This document shows, one piece after another, positions 8,453-10,924 of a stretch of 10,924 nt of DNA. Every line of letters begins with the position of its first letter. Position 1 is the stretch's first letter. The DNA is from an uncultured Hyphomicrobiales bacterium (GTDB lineage Bacteria; Pseudomonadota; Alphaproteobacteria; Rhizobiales; Beijerinckiaceae), in contig CAIVAX010000141.1 in NCBI GenBank assembly GCA_903903935.1, positions 1 to 10,924 of the forward strand. The letters run 5' to 3'. The translations under genes and the position numbers were made by a program. Below the pieces are notes generated by a model. That model had not been told where the DNA came from and did not search any database. It saw nothing but the letters and a program-made list of their open reading frames with translations.

Positions 8453-8979
8453 CGATTTGGCGCTATGATTTTCAGGCCGGGGGCAGGCGATTTATAATCG
8501 TCAGCTGGTTTGCCAGCGGCCGGAATCTCGATCCAGCGGTTAAAGCCCGTCTCACATTCCTGCACGGTGGGGAAATAGAGTGTTGAGCCGGCCTCCAAAT
8601 CACCAGCCAATGTTCCTGTCATGATGAATTCGTCATAATGCGCATCAAGCAGGCGACCGGTCCAGATCACTTCGCGCACGCCCTCGCTGAGCTTGGCGTG
8701 CTCAGTTCCAAAGGTTTTTGCATAGGGGCCACGTACTGTTTCAAGCGTCCAACCTGCCTTGGGCATGGGCTTCACATTAATGTAACCCTCGGGAATGCGA
8801 ATGCGTACTTTGAGGGTCGGGCTTTCGCCGCAGCCATGGCCAATGCGCATAATGGCTTTGTAGCTGCTGTTCGGGCTGGCTTGCTTCACTTCAAGAGTAG
8901 CATGAGCCAGAGCTGATGAGGTGGTGAGTGTCAGCAGAGTAACAATAGCGCAGGCGCGCCTGATGAAAGGAGATGTCAT
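8449..8979 (-). CDS. ycnI: YcnI family (DUF1775) copper-binding protein
   Basis: A 176-residue exported protein. Residues 1-25 form a signal peptide ending SSALA, leaving His26 at the mature N terminus (HATLEVKQASPNSSY). In the characterised YcnI of Bacillus subtilis the N-terminal His forms a single-histidine brace for Cu(II) with a nearby conserved Trp; here Trp149 in NRWIEIP is the likely equivalent. IGHGC at 46-50, and Cys50 with Cys142, are conserved-looking, and the two Cys could form a disulfide. The protein is expected in the periplasm, possibly passing copper to CopCD, whose GTG start overlaps its stop codon. The ATG at 8979 is preceded only by a weak AGAGA-type site, so expression may depend on the gene before it, 108 bases upstream. 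No C-terminal membrane anchor is present, unlike many Gram-positive members. Confidence 0.9.
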   Translation of the reverse strand: MTSPFIRRACAIVTLLTLTTSSALAHATLEVKQASPNSSYKAIMRIGHGCGESPTLKVRIRIPEGYINVKPMPKAGWTLETVRGPYAKTFGTEHAKLSEGVREVIWTGRLLDAHYDEFIMTGTLAGDLEAGSTLYFPTVQECETGFNRWIEIPAAGKPADDYKSPAPGLKIIAPNR

Positions 8980-9087
8980 GTTCAGTCTCTAAAATTGGAT
9001 GTGACAGAAGCGATCAATCCACACACGCAACCCGTCTTGGGCATAAGCCAAGCAGGATCGAAGGGGTGATCGCGATCTTTGCTGAAG
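8980..9087 (-). promoter_or_regulatory. Gap between cruR-like leader and ycnI; possible site of conditional termination
   Basis: This 108-base gap has no intrinsic terminator and no clear promoter. On the transcript strand its first half has C-rich tracts (CACCCC, CGATCCTGC, TGCCC), as expected of a Rho loading region, though that is only suggestive. It also holds the 10-base palindrome GATCGCGATC (9068-9077) and a 20-codon ORF at 8982-9044. In the Bordetella CruR system Rho-dependent termination acts between the first and second genes. The same role here is inferred by analogy only. Confidence 0.3.
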
Positions 9088-9504
9088 TCAGACCATATTA
9101 GCTGGCGGCGCTCTGGGTGCGCCGGGTGCTGTTGTCAATCGCCAGAGCCGAGTGCTGGAAACGGGCCAATCCAGACATTGTATGTCGTCTGTGAGATCGG
9201 GACGGGTTCCATAGGCCCTGCCTGAGGCAGAGAGTTTTGGGGCAATAAAATCTGCCGATAGGGTCAGGCAGGCTTCATCGCAACACGAAATGTCATCTTG
9301 TGGCAGATCCGGTCTGGCGGGGGCCTGATGCCCCATCTTCCCTGTTTCCCCCGACTGAGTGAGGCAAAGTACGCCCATTGTCTCCAAGGGGGCGGCACTG
9401 GCGGGCAAAGGGGCGAGGAGAGCGCGAAGAAATACTAAATAAATCAGTACAATAGAAGTAAACAGGCGGAGCCATCTGGCGCATTCTGCTATGATAATCG
9501 GCAT
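9088..9504 (-). CDS. CruR/DUF2946-like copper-responsive leader protein with C-terminal RAPP arrest motif
   Basis: A 138-residue small protein heading the copper unit. Residues 12-32 are strongly hydrophobic and followed by PASAAP, so it is a signal peptide or membrane anchor. The rest is probably periplasmic, with Cys47, the cluster CCDEAC at 74-79, Cys110, and a C terminus ending RAPPANMV (RAPP at 131-134). CruR of Bordetella pertussis, a DUF2946 protein, senses copper while nascent through a Cys motif and arrests translation at a C-terminal RAPP, controlling downstream genes. The order here (leader, ycnI, copCD) and the RAPP fit. The Cys motif is CxxxC (with one extra Cys) rather than CxxC. 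ATG at 9504 is preferred: GGAG (9508-9511) precedes it closely and the candidate promoter lies just upstream; a TTG at 9606 would begin upstream of the predicted transcription start. Membership was judged by eye. Confidence 0.7.
   Translation of the reverse strand: MPIIIAECARWLRLFTSIVLIYLVFLRALLAPLPASAAPLETMGVLCLTQSGETGKMGHQAPARPDLPQDDISCCDEACLTLSADFIAPKLSASGRAYGTRPDLTDDIQCLDWPVSSTRLWRLTTAPGAPRAPPANMV
9103..9114 (-). promoter_or_regulatory. RAPP codons, putative translation-arrest site
   Basis: AGA GCG CCG CCA encodes Arg-Ala-Pro-Pro, four codons before the stop (after ANMV). RAPP is the known arrest motif of ApdA/ApdP-type arrest peptides and of the CruR leader. Its place at the extreme C terminus of a protein that heads a copper operon makes a stalling role plausible. 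The arrest itself is inferred. Confidence 0.55.
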
Positions 9505-9546
9505 TTGCTCCAACACCAGATGGCCAGAAAGGGTTAAGAGATCAGA

Positions 9547-9575
9547 CTTATAATCGCACAATATTGCCCGCGCAA
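9547..9575 (-). promoter_or_regulatory. Candidate promoter of the copper operon
   Basis: On the minus strand TTGCGC (9570-9575) and TATAAG (9547-9552) are separated by exactly 17 bases. The predicted start near 9540 leaves a 36-base leader before the ATG at 9504. It is divergent from the trcR promoter candidate, which lies within about 40 bases. No obvious copper-regulator box was recognised. Confidence 0.42.
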
Positions 9576-9587
9576 ATCGGTTTGTGA

Positions 9588-9616
9588 TTGCGTCTTGATC
9601 TCGCAAGTCTTATATT
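9588..9616 (+). promoter_or_regulatory. Candidate promoter of trcR
   Basis: TTGCGT (9588-9593) is followed after 17 bases by TATATT (9611-9616), which differs from the -10 consensus at one position. The predicted start near 9623 gives a leader of about 97 bases containing two hairpins before the ATG at 9720. Confidence 0.38.
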
Positions 9617-9647
9617 TTGAGCAGTTCCCGTCATTCTTGATGAGATT

Positions 9648-9679
9648 GAGGCTTTGCCTCGGCCGGGTGGCCACCCGGC
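9648..9679 (+). repeat. Two adjacent hairpins in the trcR leader
   Basis: GAGGC-TTT-GCCTC (9648-9660) is a 5-base stem with a 3-base loop. One base later GCCGGGTGGCCACCCGGC (9662-9679) is a perfect 18-base palindrome, able to form a 7-base stem with a GGCC loop. Neither is followed by a T-run, so they are not typical terminators on either strand. They may regulate trcR translation or stability, or serve as a protein-binding palindrome at DNA level. Confidence 0.65.
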
Positions 9680-9719
9680 AAGCCCGCCCTATTGCCTGTG
9701 AGCCGATTGGAGACCGAAG

Positions 9720-10436
9720 ATGAGCAATGCCCCGCTAATGCCCAAGGCAACCGCTGTCTGGCTGGTGGAAAACACATCCCTCACTTTCGATCAGATTGCT
9801 GAATTCTGCAAATTGCATCCCCTTGAGGTCAAGGGCATTGCCGATGGCGAAGTTGCAGCTGGCATTAAGGGCCATGATCCCGTCACCTCCAATCAGCTGA
9901 CCCGCGAAGAGATTGCCCGTGGCGAGGCTAATGAGTCCCATCGCCTTTCTTTGGCTGTGGCCAAAGTGCGCATGCCCGAAATCAAGAAAGCGGGCGGCCC
10001 GCGTTATACGCCTCTGTCCCGCCGTCAGGATCGCCCCAATGCCATTTTGTGGTTGTTGCGCAACCATCCTGAATTGAAAGACGCGCAGATCATGCGTCTG
10101 GTTGGCACAACTAAATCAACCATTGCCGCTATTCGTGATCGCACGCATTGGAATTCAGCCACGCTCTCGCCGCTTGATCCAGTTACTCTTGGCCTGTGCT
10201 CGCAGATCAATCTCGATCTTGAGGTCAATCGTGCCAATAAGGATCGTCCGCAGCGCGAGATCGATGGCGGCCAGACTCTCGTGTCGGCAGAAATCACGAC
10301 AGCGCCGCGCGCGCCCGTCACCCAGATGGATGTCTTTGGTACGACCACACCCGCCTCGCAGCCGCAGCCCAGCTCGGAAGATCTGGATCTTGATTCAGTC
10401 TTTGCCAAGCTGAAGGATCTGAAGATCAAGGATTGA
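9720..10436 (+). CDS. trcR: TrcR, DUF1013 family cell-cycle transcriptional regulator
   Basis: A 238-residue soluble protein of the DUF1013 family, named TrcR and annotated as a cell-cycle transcriptional regulator in alphaproteobacteria. Residues 11-45 (TAVWLVENTSLTFDQIAEFC...) and 107-143 (NAILWLLRNHPELKDAQIMR...) both look like helix-turn-helix units with the same pattern: A-x-WL, x-N/E, then a D-x-I core. Each is followed further on by a D-P-V triplet (53-55 and 153-155), suggesting an internal duplication. Residues about 175-225 are Pro/Ser/Thr/Gln-rich and probably disordered, before a short charged C-terminal helix (222-238). GGAG at 9709-9712 lies seven bases before the ATG. The gene is transcribed away from the copper operon and toward fadD. 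The function is known only from the family. Confidence 0.92.
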   Translation: MSNAPLMPKATAVWLVENTSLTFDQIAEFCKLHPLEVKGIADGEVAAGIKGHDPVTSNQLTREEIARGEANESHRLSLAVAKVRMPEIKKAGGPRYTPLSRRQDRPNAILWLLRNHPELKDAQIMRLVGTTKSTIAAIRDRTHWNSATLSPLDPVTLGLCSQINLDLEVNRANKDRPQREIDGGQTLVSAEITTAPRAPVTQMDVFGTTTPASQPQPSSEDLDLDSVFAKLKDLKIKD

Positions 10437-10485
10437 CGTCTGTCTGACTTCGCCTGCTTTTAAGTGCTGTAATCCTGCCTTTGAA

Positions 10486-10523
10486 GATTGCGTGAGGCGC
10501 CTTGTTTTGGCATGCTCGCAATC
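10486..10523 (+). repeat. Imperfect inverted repeat between trcR and fadD
   Basis: GATTGCG (10486-10492) pairs perfectly with CGCAATC (10517-10523). With one bulged base GAG/CTC extends the stem, and GCC/GGC (10499-10501 and 10509-10511) can pair inside around a T-rich loop. No T-run follows, so it is at best a weak or Rho-independent-like end of trcR. The rest of the 107-base gap shows nothing clear. Confidence 0.4.
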
Positions 10524-10543
10524 TAAAATGTCAGGGAGGCATT

Positions 10544-10924
10544 ATGTCGGGCGATCATTCTTGGTTTGCGCATTATCCAGCTGGTGTCCCGCTACAGATC
10601 AGCCCAGATCATTCGCCCACTGTCGTTCATATTTTTGAACAGGCATTAGCCACTTATGGCGCGCGCCCGGCTCTGGAGAGCTTTGGCAAGCAAATGACCT
10701 TTGCCGAGCTTGGGGCTGCAGCACATCAGATTGCCGCAGGTCTGCAGGGGATGAATTTGCAGCGTGGCGATCGCATTGCCATCATGATGCCCAATGTCAT
10801 GGTTTCTGAGCCCGTTCTATTTGGAATTTTGCTGTCGGGATTTGTCGTCGTAAATGTCAATCCGCAATATACGGCGCGCGAACTCGTTCATCAGCTCAAT
10901 GATAGCGGCGCAAAAATTTTATTC
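10544..10924 (+). CDS. fadD: Long-chain-fatty-acid--CoA ligase, N-terminal part (cut by window edge)
   Basis: 127 codons are visible from ATG at 10544, with a strong AGGGAGG ribosome site at 10533-10539. The N-terminal portion of an AMP-binding acyl-CoA synthetase is recognisable: the start MSGDHSWFAHYPAGVP, then TYGARPALESFGKQMTFAEL near 38-57, RGDRIAIMMPN at 74-84, and FGILLSGFVVVNVNPQYTARELVHQL from 93 on, which matches FadD-type ligases that activate fatty acids with ATP and CoA at the inner membrane. The ATP-binding and adenylate-forming motifs lie beyond the window. It follows trcR by 107 bases on the same strand. Acyl-CoA synthetase is near certain; the chain-length preference is inferred. 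Confidence 0.85.
   Translation, partial: MSGDHSWFAHYPAGVPLQISPDHSPTVVHIFEQALATYGARPALESFGKQMTFAELGAAAHQIAAGLQGMNLQRGDRIAIMMPNVMVSEPVLFGILLSGFVVVNVNPQYTARELVHQLNDSGAKILF

Noticed and set aside
9505..9606. N-terminal extension of the CruR-like protein from a TTG at 9606
   Set aside because: It would begin upstream of the candidate transcription start and lacks a ribosome site; ATG at 9504 gives a normal signal-anchor protein.
10437..10543. Intrinsic terminator after trcR
   Set aside because: The inverted repeat at 10486-10523 is imperfect and not followed by a T-run.

Overview
The window looks like chromosomal DNA of an alphaproteobacterium, probably of the order Hyphomicrobiales. The main clue is a full-length DUF1013/TrcR-type regulator at 9720-10436, a family confined largely to that class. 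Moderately GC-rich codon use, GTG/ATG start overlaps and a rich set of molybdenum-hydroxylase genes fit. I cannot name a genus.

Layout. Positions 1-9504 are on the minus strand and form two consecutive transcription units. (a) A copper unit, read 9504 to 6791: a small membrane-anchored Cys-containing protein ending in a RAPP motif (CruR/DUF2946-like), then a YcnI-type copper chaperone, then a CopC-CopD fusion. (b) A catabolic unit, read 6706 to beyond position 1: a 4,5-dihydroxyphthalate decarboxylase-like protein, a molybdopterin-binding large subunit of the xanthine dehydrogenase family, a UbiD-family decarboxylase, and a second large subunit that runs off the left edge and carries an in-frame amber codon. 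Right of the divergent promoter region (9505-9719), trcR and the 5' part of fadD lie on the plus strand.

How the genes may work together. The copper unit resembles operons headed by a copper-responsive upstream ORF: the nascent leader protein would sense copper and, through arrest or release at RAPP, set expression of the chaperone and the transporter. The catabolic unit pairs two decarboxylase families with two molybdenum hydroxylase subunits. This suggests hydroxylation and decarboxylation of a carboxylated aromatic or heteroaromatic compound; the substrate cannot be read from the sequence. The FAD and 2Fe-2S subunits needed by the molybdenum enzymes are not in the window and may lie to the left.

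Most notable points: the CruR-like leader with its C-terminal RAPP; the amber codon replacing a conserved Tyr position in the second large subunit, with 293 open codons after it; a strong nested hairpin between the first two catabolic genes; an operator-like palindrome sitting exactly between a candidate -35 and -10; and paired hairpins in the trcR leader. No tRNA, rRNA, CRISPR array, insertion sequence or phage gene was seen, and no stretch over 300 bases lacks a gene.
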